Position numbers and translations under genes: made by a program
The notes under the pieces: generated by a model
The model's database searches: none
Told to the model about the DNA's origin: nothing
The model's input: the letters and a program-made list of their open reading frames with translations, nothing else
In this document: in pieces, positions 26,618 to 36,169 of the stretch
Layout: each line of letters opens with the position of its first letter
How positions within the stretch are numbered: the stretch's first letter is position 1
Assembly: GCA_000384615.1 (NCBI GenBank)
Contig: ARQU01000001.1
Location: 87,684-151,683, forward strand
Direction of reading: 5' to 3'
Length of the DNA: 64,000 bases
DNA from: an alpha proteobacterium SCGC AAA536-G10
GTDB taxonomy: Bacteria; Pseudomonadota; Alphaproteobacteria; Puniceispirillales; Marisalimonadaceae

Positions 26618-27275
26618 TTACAATTATAAAAGTAATAAAAAAAAAGGTTTTTTTATTACTTTTGAAGGCGGCGAAGGTGTTGGAAAAAGTACACAAATAA
26701 ATTTACTTGAAAAATTTCTTTTAAAAAAAAAAGTAAAAGTGACTATTACAAGAGAACCAGGTGGTACTAAAGAAGGTGAATATATTAGAAAATATTTAGT
26801 TTCTGGAAACAAAAATACTTGGGACACTTATTCTGAAGCATTAATATTTAATGCGCTAAGAAGAGAACACATCAATAAATTAATTAATCCTGCTATTCAA
26901 AATGGTGAAATAATACTATGTGATAGATATTTAGACTCAACAATTGTTTATCAAGGATTAGTAGGCAAAATTGATGAACAGAAATTGTTTAATCTACACG
27001 ATACTTATTGTTATGGACTATATCCAGATTTAACATTGTTTTTAGATTTAAATCCTATGATTGGATTAGATAGAACTATCAATAGAAATGATAATAATGA
27101 AAATAGATTTGAAAAACTAGGTTTAGATTATCACCAAAAAATACTGGATGGATTTAATATTTTGTATAAAAAATATCCCAAAAGAATAGTCAAAATTGAT
27201 GCAAGTGAAAGTAAAGAAATTATATCTGATAATATTAATTATCATGTTTCAGAATTACTTGATTTAAATGATTAA
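26601..27275 (+). CDS. tmk: Thymidylate kinase
   Basis: Tmk phosphorylates dTMP to dTDP. The P-loop is GGEGVGKST near residues 23-31, followed by TREPGGT near 52, DRYLDST near 107 (DR-x motif) and a lid with arginines near 150. The gene overlaps dacC by 17 nt. The ATG at 26601 directly abuts the only good Shine-Dalgarno (CGGAG, 26596-26600). An in-frame TTG at 26607 has ideal 6-nt spacing and may be the true start, removing two residues. holB follows with an 8-nt overlap. Confidence 0.96.
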   Translation: MSLINSYNYKSNKKKGFFITFEGGEGVGKSTQINLLEKFLLKKKVKVTITREPGGTKEGEYIRKYLVSGNKNTWDTYSEALIFNALRREHINKLINPAIQNGEIILCDRYLDSTIVYQGLVGKIDEQKLFNLHDTYCYGLYPDLTLFLDLNPMIGLDRTINRNDNNENRFEKLGLDYHQKILDGFNILYKKYPKRIVKIDASESKEIISDNINYHVSELLDLND

Positions 27276-28317
27276 AGATCTAGAAAATAAGAGTTTTGTA
27301 AGTAATAAAATAAAAAAACAAATTATTTCAACAATTTGTTCGAATACAATTAACTCCTTCATTGTTGGTGGGCCAAAAGGTTTAGGTAAAAAAAACTTTA
27401 TATTTAAACTATGTAAATTTATGTTATGTCATTTTGAGCTGAGTGACAAAATTAGGTCTGAAATATTTGAAGTTAATCAATTTTGCTTAGACAAAACAAA
27501 TATTAATAAATCTTATTATTTATTTGAAAACAATTCACATCCAGATTTTTTTTACTTACATAAAGAAGAAAGTGGAGACGAAAAAAAAATACCAATTGAA
27601 AAAGTAAGAAATTTAAAATCTTTTTTCTATAAAACATTTTCAGTTTCAAAGATTAAGATCGCTATCATTGACACTATTGAAGATCTTAGTTTGAATTCTT
27701 TAAACTTACTATTAAAAACAATAGAAGAATTACCACAAAAATCCTATATTTTTATTATCTCTCATAATCCCATTAATATTATCGAAACAATAAAGTCTAG
27801 ATGCGCATTTTTTTATGTCAATTCATTACCAAAAAAAGAATTTGATGACTTTATTTATAAAAATTATAAAGATAAATCAGATCAAGAAATTTTATTTTTA
27901 AAAAATATCTCTTTTGGTTCACCCAAAAATGCTTCTAAAATCATTAAAAATAATATATACACTTTTTATGAACATATTCTTGATGATCTAATTAAATCTA
28001 AATCTTTTTTAAATTTAAGTGATACAGTTGTTAGTAAATTAAATTCAAAAGAAAATAATTTTATCTTTGATGTTTTAAATTTAATTATAAATGATCTTAT
28101 TATAAAAACAGTTTTTTATAATGAATATAAAAATTTTTTAGGTTCTACCTTAAACAAGGAAAAAGAATTAATTATAGAAATCTCTAATAACTATAAACCT
28201 GATAAACTCCTAAACTTAAACTCACAAATATACAAAAACATGCATTTTGCTAATTTATTAAATTTAAACAAATCAGATGTTTTAATTGATTCATTTAAAG
28301 ATTTTTGTGGTATATAG
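27268..28317 (+). CDS. holB: DNA polymerase III subunit delta-prime
   Basis: This AAA+ clamp-loader subunit of the replicase is 349 aa. The P-loop-like GGPKGLGKKN is near residues 33-42, the helix SLNLLLKTIEELPQ is near 147, and the sensor SRC motif (IKSRCAFFYV) is near 170. The zinc-binding cysteines of some family members are not evident. The C-terminal collar domain is very Lys/Asn-rich and poorly conserved. The tmk-holB-metG-tatD order is the classical alphaproteobacterial arrangement and strengthens the assignment. Confidence 0.9.
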   Translation: MIKDLENKSFVSNKIKKQIISTICSNTINSFIVGGPKGLGKKNFIFKLCKFMLCHFELSDKIRSEIFEVNQFCLDKTNINKSYYLFENNSHPDFFYLHKEESGDEKKIPIEKVRNLKSFFYKTFSVSKIKIAIIDTIEDLSLNSLNLLLKTIEELPQKSYIFIISHNPINIIETIKSRCAFFYVNSLPKKEFDDFIYKNYKDKSDQEILFLKNISFGSPKNASKIIKNNIYTFYEHILDDLIKSKSFLNLSDTVVSKLNSKENNFIFDVLNLIINDLIIKTVFYNEYKNFLGSTLNKEKELIIEISNNYKPDKLLNLNSQIYKNMHFANLLNLNKSDVLIDSFKDFCGI

Positions 28318-28335
28318 TTTTTTTAAGGTTTTTAT

Positions 28336-29847
28336 ATGAGTTCTAATTATTATATCACCACCCCAATTTATTATGTCAATGACGTGCCTCATATTGGTCA
28401 TGCTTATACAACATTGGCATGCGATGTAATTGCTAGATTTAAGAGATTAGACGGTTTTAATGTTTTTTTCTTAACTGGCACGGATGAGCACGGGCAAAAA
28501 GTTGAATTGGCAGCTAAAAACAAAGGAGTGGCACCTAAAGAGTTTGTAGATGAAGTATCTCAAAATTTTAGAAGTCTTTTGAAATGCATGAATTTTTCTA
28601 ATGATGATTTTATTAGAACAACTGAAAAAAGACATTTAGATTCTTGTAAAAAAATTTGGAAAAAATTACTAGAAAATGGATCTATATATTTAGATAAATA
28701 TTCTGGATGGTACTCAGTAAGAGATGAAGCTTTTTATTCTGAAACAGAAATTGTTGATGGGATAGCTCCTTCAGGTTCGCCAGTTGAATGGGTTGAAGAA
28801 CCATCTTATTTTTTTAATTTATCAAAATGGGAAGATAAACTTCTTAAATTTTATGAAGAAAACAATAATTTTATTTTACCAAATTCTAGAAGAAATGAAG
28901 TTATCAGCTTTGTAAAAGGAGGTTTGAAGGATCTTTCAGTTAGCAGGACTAGTTTTTCCTGGGGTATAAAGGTTCCAAATAACGATTCCCATATTATGTA
29001 TGTATGGCTTGATGCTCTAACGAATTATTTATCAGCCTGTAATTATACAAGTTCTGAGAATGATTCTTTTTCTAAATTTTGGCCTGCAGATATTCATATG
29101 GTTGGCAAAGACATAGTTAGATTTCATGCAGTTTATTGGCCTGCTTTTTTAATGGCTGCTGATATACCATTGCCTAAAAAAATATTTGCACACGGATGGT
29201 GGACAAATGAAGGGAATAAAATATCTAAATCCATAGGTAATGTTATTGATCCATTCGACTTAGTTGATAAGTACGGTGTTGATCAAATTAGATATTTTTT
29301 GATGAGGGAAGTTCCTTTTGGTAATGATGGTGATTTCTCTAATTCTCAACTTATCAACAGAATTAATAGTGATTTAGCGAATAGTTATGGTAACTTATTT
29401 CAAAGAGTTACCTCTATGATATTTAAAAATTGTAACGAAGTTATTCCAATTAGACCAAATGATTTACAAGACGAAGATTTAAAATTAATTAATTCTATTA
29501 GAGATTCTTTACAAAACTATAGAAGTTTAATGGATGAACAAAAATTTGATCAATTCTTAAAAAATATTTGGTTGGTAATATCAGATGCAAACAAATATGT
29601 TGATAATCAAGCTCCGTGGTTACTGAAGAAAAATGACTTTCAAAGAATGGAGGTTGTTTTGTACACGTTAATAGAAACTATAAGACAAATTTCAATAATG
29701 CTTCAACCTTTTATTCCAAATACTTCAAAGTTTATTTTGGATCATATTCAAATTCCATTAGTCCAAAGAGACATAAAGTCTATTGAATTATTTTTTGATG
29801 GGGGAATAAAAATTTCCACACCTAAACCTCTATTTCCACGCGTTTAA
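28336..29847 (+). CDS. metG: Methionyl-tRNA synthetase
   Basis: This enzyme charges tRNA-Met. The 503-aa class I synthetase has the HIGH motif (PHIGHAY) near residue 20 and the KMSKS equivalent NKISKS near 294. WWTNEGNKISKSIGN and FLMREVPFGNDGDFS are characteristic. The connective-peptide region around GWYSVRDEAFYSE has no zinc-knuckle cysteines, and the C-terminal tRNA-binding (EMAP-like) domain is absent, as in many short alphaproteobacterial MetRS. Operon position after holB with an 18-nt gap. Confidence 0.97.
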   Translation: MSSNYYITTPIYYVNDVPHIGHAYTTLACDVIARFKRLDGFNVFFLTGTDEHGQKVELAAKNKGVAPKEFVDEVSQNFRSLLKCMNFSNDDFIRTTEKRHLDSCKKIWKKLLENGSIYLDKYSGWYSVRDEAFYSETEIVDGIAPSGSPVEWVEEPSYFFNLSKWEDKLLKFYEENNNFILPNSRRNEVISFVKGGLKDLSVSRTSFSWGIKVPNNDSHIMYVWLDALTNYLSACNYTSSENDSFSKFWPADIHMVGKDIVRFHAVYWPAFLMAADIPLPKKIFAHGWWTNEGNKISKSIGNVIDPFDLVDKYGVDQIRYFLMREVPFGNDGDFSNSQLINRINSDLANSYGNLFQRVTSMIFKNCNEVIPIRPNDLQDEDLKLINSIRDSLQNYRSLMDEQKFDQFLKNIWLVISDANKYVDNQAPWLLKKNDFQRMEVVLYTLIETIRQISIMLQPFIPNTSKFILDHIQIPLVQRDIKSIELFFDGGIKISTPKPLFPRV

Positions 29848-29861
29848 GAGCTTTTTTTAAA

Positions 29862-30650
29862 ATGATGACTAATTATTTAATAGATACCCACGCACATTTA
29901 GATTTCTCAGAACTTTATGACAGACTTGAAGAGGTATTAGAAAATGCCAAGAAAAACAATGTAAAAAGAATTATTTCAATTTCAACAAATTTAAACAAAA
30001 TAGATAAAATTATAAATTTATCTGATAAAAATGAAGAGATTTTTTTTACTGTTGGAATACACCCAAATGAAGTTTTAAAAGATGAAAACAATTCAAATTA
30101 TCAATTAATTAATAATATATCCAAAAAAGGTAAATGTGTTGGAATAGGAGAGTGTGGTCTTGATTATCATTATGGAAAAGATAGTAAAAAGGAGCAAAAA
30201 ATATCCTTTATTACACAAATTAATGTAGCAAGAGACACAGGCTTACCACTCATTATTCATTCGAGAGATGCTGACGAAGATATGATAAATATATTAACTA
30301 GTGAGTTTAAAAATGGACCATTTAAGGCAATTCTCCATTGCTTTAGTTCTGGAAAGAAATTAGCTTTATGTGGGCTTGATTTAGGTTTTTATATCTCGTT
30401 TTCTGGAATTGTAACTTTTAATTCTGCTAAAGAAATTCAAGAAATAGCCACGCTTGTTCCAAATGACAAAATTTTGGTTGAAACAGATTCACCTTATTTA
30501 TCACCAACGCCCCTGAGAGGTTCAATTAATGAGCCTAAGAATTGTTACTTAACAGCTAAATTTTTGTCAGACATTAGAAAAAGTGATTTTAATGAGTTTA
30601 TCAGTCAATTATATATTAACTCTAATAAAATTTTTGATAAGTTGTACTAA
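29862..30650 (+). CDS. tatD: TatD-family metal-dependent DNase/hydrolase
   Basis: This is a TIM-barrel metallohydrolase with 3'-5' exonuclease or D-aminoacyl-type activity in relatives. Metal ligands are visible: DTHAHLD near residue 8, GECGLDYHY near 98, HSRD near 133, LHCFS near 160 and ETDSPYL near 207. The 262-aa length is standard. Two adjacent ATGs (29862, 29865) could serve as start. The stop overlaps the next ATG by one base (TAATG), so expression with the MBL-fold gene is coupled. Confidence 0.94.
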   Translation: MMTNYLIDTHAHLDFSELYDRLEEVLENAKKNNVKRIISISTNLNKIDKIINLSDKNEEIFFTVGIHPNEVLKDENNSNYQLINNISKKGKCVGIGECGLDYHYGKDSKKEQKISFITQINVARDTGLPLIIHSRDADEDMINILTSEFKNGPFKAILHCFSSGKKLALCGLDLGFYISFSGIVTFNSAKEIQEIATLVPNDKILVETDSPYLSPTPLRGSINEPKNCYLTAKFLSDIRKSDFNEFISQLYINSNKIFDKLY

Positions 30651-31438
30651 TGAAAAGTAATATTAAAATTACTGTTTTAGGTACAGGTACATCTGTAGGC
30701 ATTCCTGCTTTAGGAAAATTAGGGTGGGGGAATTGTGATCCTTCAAATCCAAAAAATAGAAGACAAAGATGTTCAGTTCTAATTCAAAATGAAAATACCA
30801 CTATTTTAGTTGATGCAGGCCCTGACATTAAAAACCAACTTATTGAACATAACATAAAAAAATTAGACGCTGTCTTTATTACTCATCAACATTCTGACCA
30901 TATATCTGGGTTGGATGAATTAAGACCTTTTTATTTTTACAATAGAGAAAAAATTAAGATCTACACTAATTCAGAAACATCAAATTTTTTATTAACTAGA
31001 TTTAACTATTTATTTGAAAAATCGGAATCTTCTCAATCATACTTTAGCCCTCCATTAGAATTAAAACATATAGAATATTTTGATGAACTTAATATCAACG
31101 ATATTAATATCAAATCAATTAAACAAAATCATGGTGTTATAGACACACTTGGATTCATATTCAATGATAAATTTGGATATTGTACTGATGTTGTTGATTT
31201 CCCCGATAATAGTTTCAATAGCTTATATCATTTAAAAGTTTTAATTATAACAGGGCTACGTGAAAGTCCACATTTAGCTCATGCACATTTTGATTTATCA
31301 TTTAATTGGATTGCGAAATTAAAACCTGAAATAGCTTATTTAACACACCTTAGTCCCGAATCAGATCATGACGTTGTTACTAAATTATGTCCACCAAATG
31401 TTTATCCAGCTTATGATGGTCTTACCATAGATATTTAA
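30650..31438 (+). CDS. MBL-fold metallohydrolase (PhnP-like)
   Basis: This is a 262-aa metallo-beta-lactamase-fold phosphodiesterase-type hydrolase. TGTSVGIPALG near residue 13 opens the fold. THQHSDHISGLDELR near residue 76 is the HxHxDH metal motif, and GYCTDVVDFPD, HLAHAHFDL and YLTHLSPESDH supply further ligands. The type is close to PhnP, a cyclic ribose phosphate phosphodiesterase. No other phosphonate genes are near, and the same paralog commonly follows tatD in alphaproteobacteria, so a phosphonate role should not be assumed. Last gene of the core operon. Confidence 0.88.
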   Translation: MKSNIKITVLGTGTSVGIPALGKLGWGNCDPSNPKNRRQRCSVLIQNENTTILVDAGPDIKNQLIEHNIKKLDAVFITHQHSDHISGLDELRPFYFYNREKIKIYTNSETSNFLLTRFNYLFEKSESSQSYFSPPLELKHIEYFDELNINDINIKSIKQNHGVIDTLGFIFNDKFGYCTDVVDFPDNSFNSLYHLKVLIITGLRESPHLAHAHFDLSFNWIAKLKPEIAYLTHLSPESDHDVVTKLCPPNVYPAYDGLTIDI

Positions 31439-31588
31439 ATTACATAATATATATTATGCGACAAATATATATCAACATTAGATCACTATTCTATATAATA
31501 AAGATATATAAATAAAGTTACTAAAAAAATATATATATCAATGATTTACAGTAAAATAATAAAGTATTGACTTATAGCAATTTAAAAA
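31439..31588. other. AT-rich spacer
   Basis: Very A/T-rich, with several TATATA runs. I see no gene and no strong hairpin terminator for the preceding operon. It separates the MBL-fold gene from the small lipoprotein gene on the other strand. Confidence 0.4.
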
Positions 31589-31702
31589 TTAATTTGATGA
31601 ACCGATCTTTCCCCAATCAGGTACATATGAATTGTAAGTTGAACATCCTGAACCCACAAAAATAAAAGTTGCAATTAATAAAATACTAAACTTTTTAATC
31701 AT
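31589..31702 (-). CDS. 37-aa small lipoprotein
   Basis: A very short but well-formed gene. MIKKFSILLIATFIFVGSGC is a textbook lipoprotein signal (lipobox VGSGC, Cys 20), followed by a 17-residue mature part, STYNSYVPDWGKIGSSN. ATG at 31702 has AGAAAGG eight bases upstream. Such minimal lipoproteins (entericidin-like in size only) sit at the inner or outer membrane; a function cannot be assigned. It is transcribed away from the amidohydrolase gene at 31804. Confidence 0.72.
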   Translation of the reverse strand: MIKKFSILLIATFIFVGSGCSTYNSYVPDWGKIGSSN

Positions 31703-31803
31703 GTGTTTAACCTTTCTTTAACTTCAATTTTATCTAATATACTAGATAATTAATTCAAATTTTTATATAATTTTTATTATTTTAATAATTATTGGAGTTT
31801 ATA

Positions 31804-32871
31804 TTGAGTATAAAACCATACGGAAGTACTTCTGGTAGAATTCATGGTGAACCTGGTTATAAAGTTAGGCCTTCATCAAAAACTGTTGATGCACACTGTC
31901 ACTTACACGTGCAGGAAGCTGCTGACATTGTTCAGGGTCTTTTTGATCAGTTTGACGTCCCAGCTTTTAGACATTCCAATCCAATTACAACAAAGCAAAA
32001 TGTCCAACAAGTTAAAGATAGGTTTATGGACTTAACAAATGTAGAAACAAGACTTAAAAAAATGGACTCACAAGGAATTGATACACAAGTACTTATACCT
32101 GTCCCCTTTCAACATTATTGTAATATAAAAAGCAATGCTGCTTACAAAGCAATAGAAATTATTAATAATAAACTCTCTGAAACAGCAAATTCAAGAAAGG
32201 ATAGATTTGTAGCATTAGGAACTCTTCCTATGCAAAACGGAGATCTTGCTGTAAAGGAGATGAATCGATGTATTAATGACCTTGATATAAGAGGATTTCA
32301 AATAATTACATTTCAAGATGGAAAAGAATTATCACATCCTTCATATGATGGTATTTGGGAAACTGCTTGTAAATTAGATGTACCTATTTTTTTACATCCT
32401 AATGGCTATCCAGAAGGCGAGAGATTAAAAAATCATTATTTTATTAATATTATAGGAAATCCAATGGATACAACTGTTGCTCTTCATCATTTGATTTTTG
32501 ATGGAACGATGGAAAAAAATCCTAATTTAAAAATTTTTGTAGCTCATGGTGGAGGTTATCTTCCTGCATACTCTGCTAGAATTGACCATGCTTGGGGAGC
32601 AAGGCCTGACTGCAGCGGTTATAACTTAAAGTACAAACCTTCTTATTATTTAAAAAGAATGTATTTTGACTCAGTTGTTTTTTCATTTGATCAACTGAAA
32701 TATCTTATTAATCAATATGGAGCTGATCACATTGTTATGGGAACCGACTACCCATACGATATGGCCGAAGATGATCCGATTGAACATGTTATTGGCACAG
32801 AAGGTTTGAGTGACAATGATTATTCCCTTATTACAGGAGGAAATGCCTGTAAGTTGTTCAAAATAGTGTAA
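31804..32871 (+). CDS. ACMSD-like amidohydrolase, copy A
   Basis: This is a TIM-barrel amidohydrolase of the COG2159 group, whose members decarboxylate aminocarboxymuconate semialdehyde and hydroxybenzoates or hydrolyse related acids. Metal ligands are DAHCHLH near residue 29, FLHPNGYP near 197, HGGGYLP near 249 and GTDYPYDM near 312. It is about 355 aa. The TTG at 31804 lies about 7 nt after ATTGGAG and gives MSIKPYGSTSGR, matching the start deduced for its paralog at 34042. The two proteins are alike throughout and flank the broken monooxygenase. Reaction unknown; decarboxylation or hydrolysis of a ring-derived acid is the best guess. Confidence 0.85.
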   Translation: MSIKPYGSTSGRIHGEPGYKVRPSSKTVDAHCHLHVQEAADIVQGLFDQFDVPAFRHSNPITTKQNVQQVKDRFMDLTNVETRLKKMDSQGIDTQVLIPVPFQHYCNIKSNAAYKAIEIINNKLSETANSRKDRFVALGTLPMQNGDLAVKEMNRCINDLDIRGFQIITFQDGKELSHPSYDGIWETACKLDVPIFLHPNGYPEGERLKNHYFINIIGNPMDTTVALHHLIFDGTMEKNPNLKIFVAHGGGYLPAYSARIDHAWGARPDCSGYNLKYKPSYYLKRMYFDSVVFSFDQLKYLINQYGADHIVMGTDYPYDMAEDDPIEHVIGTEGLSDNDYSLITGGNACKLFKIV

Positions 32872-32892
32872 ATTTTTATTTTAGAATTTTTG

Positions 32893-33907
32893 TTAATGAT
32901 AAGCAGGCATAATTTTTTTTGCAAATAACCTTAAATGATCTATTCCACCACCAGCGTCAACTAAAAGCAAACAACCTACTCCATTATCTCTTAACTTTTT
33001 CAAGCGTTCATGTATTTCTTCTTCAGTTCCAATTAATGCGCCATTTAAAGCTTCATCAGGTCCCTTGAATGACATTATACTTGACTGATTTTTACCATCA
33101 GGTCTTTCTGATAATTGATCAACCTTTGATCTAGCCGCCATTCTTTTTTCTATTACTTCCATTTTTTCATTTTCATCTTTAGCTATATATAAAGCCCTAG
33201 CTAAGGCTATTCTATTATGTGTGTCATCATTCAATTTATTTTTTTTTAATTCAGATTTATATACTTGGACTCTTTTTATGACTTCATCTAATGGTGAGAA
33301 TTGATCAAGTAATAAATTTGCATTTTTTCTCGCAACATTTTTTATAGCGTCATGATTTCCAGCAGCCATCCAAAGGGTCGGGTAAGGTGATTGATGACAT
33401 GAAGGCTCTACAATAATATCATCAAATGACCAAAATTTACCTGTATAACTCCATTTTTTTTTTGTTTTCCCAAGATTTAACCATTATATCCACAGATTCA
33501 TCAAACCTTTCATTAGCTTCATTCATATCTATTTTAAAGCCTTTGAATTCATTGTATCTATACCCTTTCCCTACTCCCAATTGAATTCGTCCATTAGATA
33601 ATAAATCCATTGTTGCAACTTGTTCAGCTAATAAAACTGGGTTATGCCACGGTAAAGTAAGAACAGCTGTGCCTAGTTTAATTTTAGAAGTTTTTGCAGC
33701 TAGATAAGTTAATAAGTTTAATGACGCAGACACTTGACCTAAGCCTGTAAAATGATGCTCTACAGTAAATGTACTTTCAAAACCTAATCTTTCTGCTTCT
33801 ACATTATAATCTATCCATTCATTATAACTTAGGGAACTGTCTATATCATTGTTAATTTTATTAAGCTTAGCACTACCAAATAATCCGAATTTCATAAAAC
33901 ACCTCAT
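32893..33907 (-). pseudogene. LLM-class flavin-dependent oxidoreductase, frameshifted
   Basis: This is a luciferase-like monooxygenase in two frames. The 5' part (33907-33437) has MKFGLFGSAK, FTVEHHFTGLG, LAAKTSKIKLGTAVLTLPWHNP and NGRIQLGVGKGYR. The 3' part (from about 33440) continues KFWSFDDIIVEP, then LWMAAGN and a C-terminal helix-rich end. Between them lies a run of 10 A on the coding strand (33454-33463). Removing one A rejoins WENKKK to WSYTGKFWSFDD and yields one 337-aa protein, the normal family size. As written, translation stops after MELYR. This could be a real null mutation, a phase-variable tract or a homopolymer sequencing error. The enzyme would hydroxylate or cleave a substrate with FMNH2 or F420H2. 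Confidence 0.88.
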
Positions 33908-34041
33908 ACATTTAGTTTATTTTAAACTTAATTGATAAAAACTAAAATCAAATTATCTGATGATATCTATATTTTTTTATAATTTAATATTTTATAATAA
34001 TTAACTTATTAATAAATATGTTAATTATTGAGGAGTGTGTT

Positions 34042-35106
34042 TTGGAACTCAAACCATATGGTGCAACCGCTGCAAGAGAGCATTTTGAAAGAAAAGAAAG
34101 ATATAATTCTAATATTACTATAGACGCTCATTGTCACTTGCATGTTCAAGAGGCAGCAGATTTAATTGCAGATTTATTTGATCCAAATTTTGTTCCAGCT
34201 TTTAAATATACTAACGAAAAGTCATCCATACAAAACAAACAACAAGGTAAAGATAGATCAATTAATTTAACAAATATCGATCAAAGACTTAAAGATATGG
34301 ACAGACAAGGGATTGATATGCAAATTTTAATACCAGTCCCCTTTCAAGCATATTATTCAGTTAGAAATAAACGTGGTCATAAATCTATAGAAATTATTAA
34401 CAATACTCTTTCAAAGGTGGCGACTGACAGGTCTGATAGATTTTTATCTTTAGGCCATCTTCCATTACAGGATACTGAAGCTGCAGTTAAAGAAATGGAA
34501 AGAGGTGTTAAAGAGCTAAATTTAAAAGGCTTTCAGGTTTTAGGAACTGTCGATGGACATGAGTTATCTGACCCGTCATTAGATCCAGTCTGGGAGACTG
34601 CTCAAAAATTAGATACACTTATTTTCATTCATCCAAATGGATATCCTCAAGGTGATCGTTTAAAAAATCATTATTTCAACAACGTAATTGGTAATCCTTT
34701 AGATACAACTGTTGCTCTACATCATCTTATTTTTGATGGAACTTTAGAAAAATTTCCACACCTTAAAATTTTAGCCTCGCATGGAGGTGGTTACTTACCT
34801 TCTTATGCAGGAAGAATAGATCACGCATGGGGTGCTAGACCTGATTGTAAAGGAAACAACCTAAAGTATCCCCCTTCTTATTATTTAAAGAAAATGCATT
34901 TTGATACAATTGTATTTACTTATGAACAGCTAAAATATTTGGTAGATGTATTTGGTTCAGATAAGATTATTATGGGAACTGATTATCCTTACGATATGGC
35001 AGAAGATGATCCTGTTGGCCATGTTTTAGGGACCCCTGGCCTAAATACAAAAGATATAAAAAAAATTACAGGTATAAATGCTGCTAAATTGTTAGGTATC
35101 AATTAA
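34042..35106 (+). CDS. ACMSD-like amidohydrolase, copy B
   Basis: Paralog of the protein at 31804, with the same ligand pattern: DAHCHLH near residue 30, FIHPNGYP, SHGGGYLP and GTDYPYDMAEDDP. TTG 34042 is preceded by GAGGAG with 6-nt spacing and gives MELKPYGATAAREH; the ATG at 34018 lacks a ribosome site. The conserved HLHVQEAADL and NHYFxNxIGNPxDTTVALHHLIFDGT blocks are almost identical in both copies. Divergence is concentrated in the first 70 residues and in the loop around residue 170, suggesting related but different substrates. It leads into the Gfo/Idh and TctBAC genes and may share their transcript. Confidence 0.86.
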   Translation: MELKPYGATAAREHFERKERYNSNITIDAHCHLHVQEAADLIADLFDPNFVPAFKYTNEKSSIQNKQQGKDRSINLTNIDQRLKDMDRQGIDMQILIPVPFQAYYSVRNKRGHKSIEIINNTLSKVATDRSDRFLSLGHLPLQDTEAAVKEMERGVKELNLKGFQVLGTVDGHELSDPSLDPVWETAQKLDTLIFIHPNGYPQGDRLKNHYFNNVIGNPLDTTVALHHLIFDGTLEKFPHLKILASHGGGYLPSYAGRIDHAWGARPDCKGNNLKYPPSYYLKKMHFDTIVFTYEQLKYLVDVFGSDKIIMGTDYPYDMAEDDPVGHVLGTPGLNTKDIKKITGINAAKLLGIN

Positions 35107-35131
35107 CTTATAGTTAATGCGGGGGACAATT

Positions 35132-36169
35132 ATGATTAATCAAATTAATGTAGGTGTTATAGGAACTGGATGGTGTGGTGGTATTAGAGCTAATGCCTGC
35201 GCGGATAATCCGCTTGTAGATAAATTATATATAGCTGAAACAAACTCTAATCGATTAAAAGAATTGAAAAATTCTCTCAATATAGAAATGGCTACGGAAA
35301 AATGGCAAGAATTAGTAAATAATAAAAATATTGATACTATTATTATATCTGCAACTCCAGAGACCACACACTATCCTATGGCACTTGCTGCTCTTAAAGC
35401 AGGTAAAAACGTTTTTTTAGAAAAACCTATAGCTACAACATTAAAAGAAGCTGAAGAATTAATAGATGTATCAATTAAAAATAATGTAAAATTTACAATT
35501 GGTTATTCGCAAAGATTTAATGCAAAATATGCATATGTAAATAAAACATTAAAAGAAAATTTGATAGGTGAACCAGTCACTTGCCTTGTAAGCAGACATA
35601 TTACTCGTGAGCTTGGTGAAAAAATTTCTGGTAGAACAGCTCTATCCCCTGCTGCTATGGAAGCAACACATGATTTAGATTTTTTATTATGGTGTTTACA
35701 ACCTAGAAAGCCAGTGAAAGTTTATAGTCAAACTTCGGGTAAACTTTTTTCTAAGAATAGTAACACTCCTGATCATCAATGGATTATGGTTACATTAGAT
35801 GATGGGATGACTATAACAATAGGTGCTGGATGGATTCTACCTTTAGGCTATCCAAATTTTTCTAATACTTGGATAGAAGTCATTGGTACTGATGGATCTT
35901 TATTTATTGACGATACACATAAGGATGTTCAGCTTAGTACGGTTAAAGATGGTATTAGATATCCTATGTCCTCTATGCCAGGTGAACCTGTAAACCATAC
36001 ACATGCTGGTCCCATGCATGAAGAAACAATGCATTTTATAAATGCAGTTGCATTAAATAAGCCTGTATTAGTAAAGCCAGAAGAAGCTAAAACAGTTATG
36101 GAACTTTATATGGCAGCAGACTTGTCAGCAGAAAATGGAGAACCCGTTCTTTTACCTAGGAATAATTAA
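35132..36169 (+). CDS. Gfo/Idh/MocA-family oxidoreductase 1
   Basis: This NAD(P)-dependent dehydrogenase usually acts on polyols, sugars or amino-sugar acids. The Rossmann motif VGVIGTGWCGGIRA is at the N-terminus, the family signature LEKPIATT is near residue 97, and a second-domain His occurs in MEATHDLDFLLW near 178. ATG 35132 has GGGGGAC upstream; an earlier ATG at 35117 is too close to that site. A block IDDTHKDVQLSTVKDG near residue 265 is mirrored as IEDTHRDLVLASTKPLG in the second Gfo/Idh protein at 61433, so the two likely share substrate type. The stop overlaps the tctB ATG by one base. Confidence 0.88.
   Translation: MINQINVGVIGTGWCGGIRANACADNPLVDKLYIAETNSNRLKELKNSLNIEMATEKWQELVNNKNIDTIIISATPETTHYPMALAALKAGKNVFLEKPIATTLKEAEELIDVSIKNNVKFTIGYSQRFNAKYAYVNKTLKENLIGEPVTCLVSRHITRELGEKISGRTALSPAAMEATHDLDFLLWCLQPRKPVKVYSQTSGKLFSKNSNTPDHQWIMVTLDDGMTITIGAGWILPLGYPNFSNTWIEVIGTDGSLFIDDTHKDVQLSTVKDGIRYPMSSMPGEPVNHTHAGPMHEETMHFINAVALNKPVLVKPEEAKTVMELYMAADLSAENGEPVLLPRNN

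Noticed and set aside
30650..31438. PhnP of a phosphonate (C-P lyase) operon
   Set aside because: The fold matches but no phn genes are nearby; it sits in the metG-tatD core operon, so only a PhnP-like fold is claimed.
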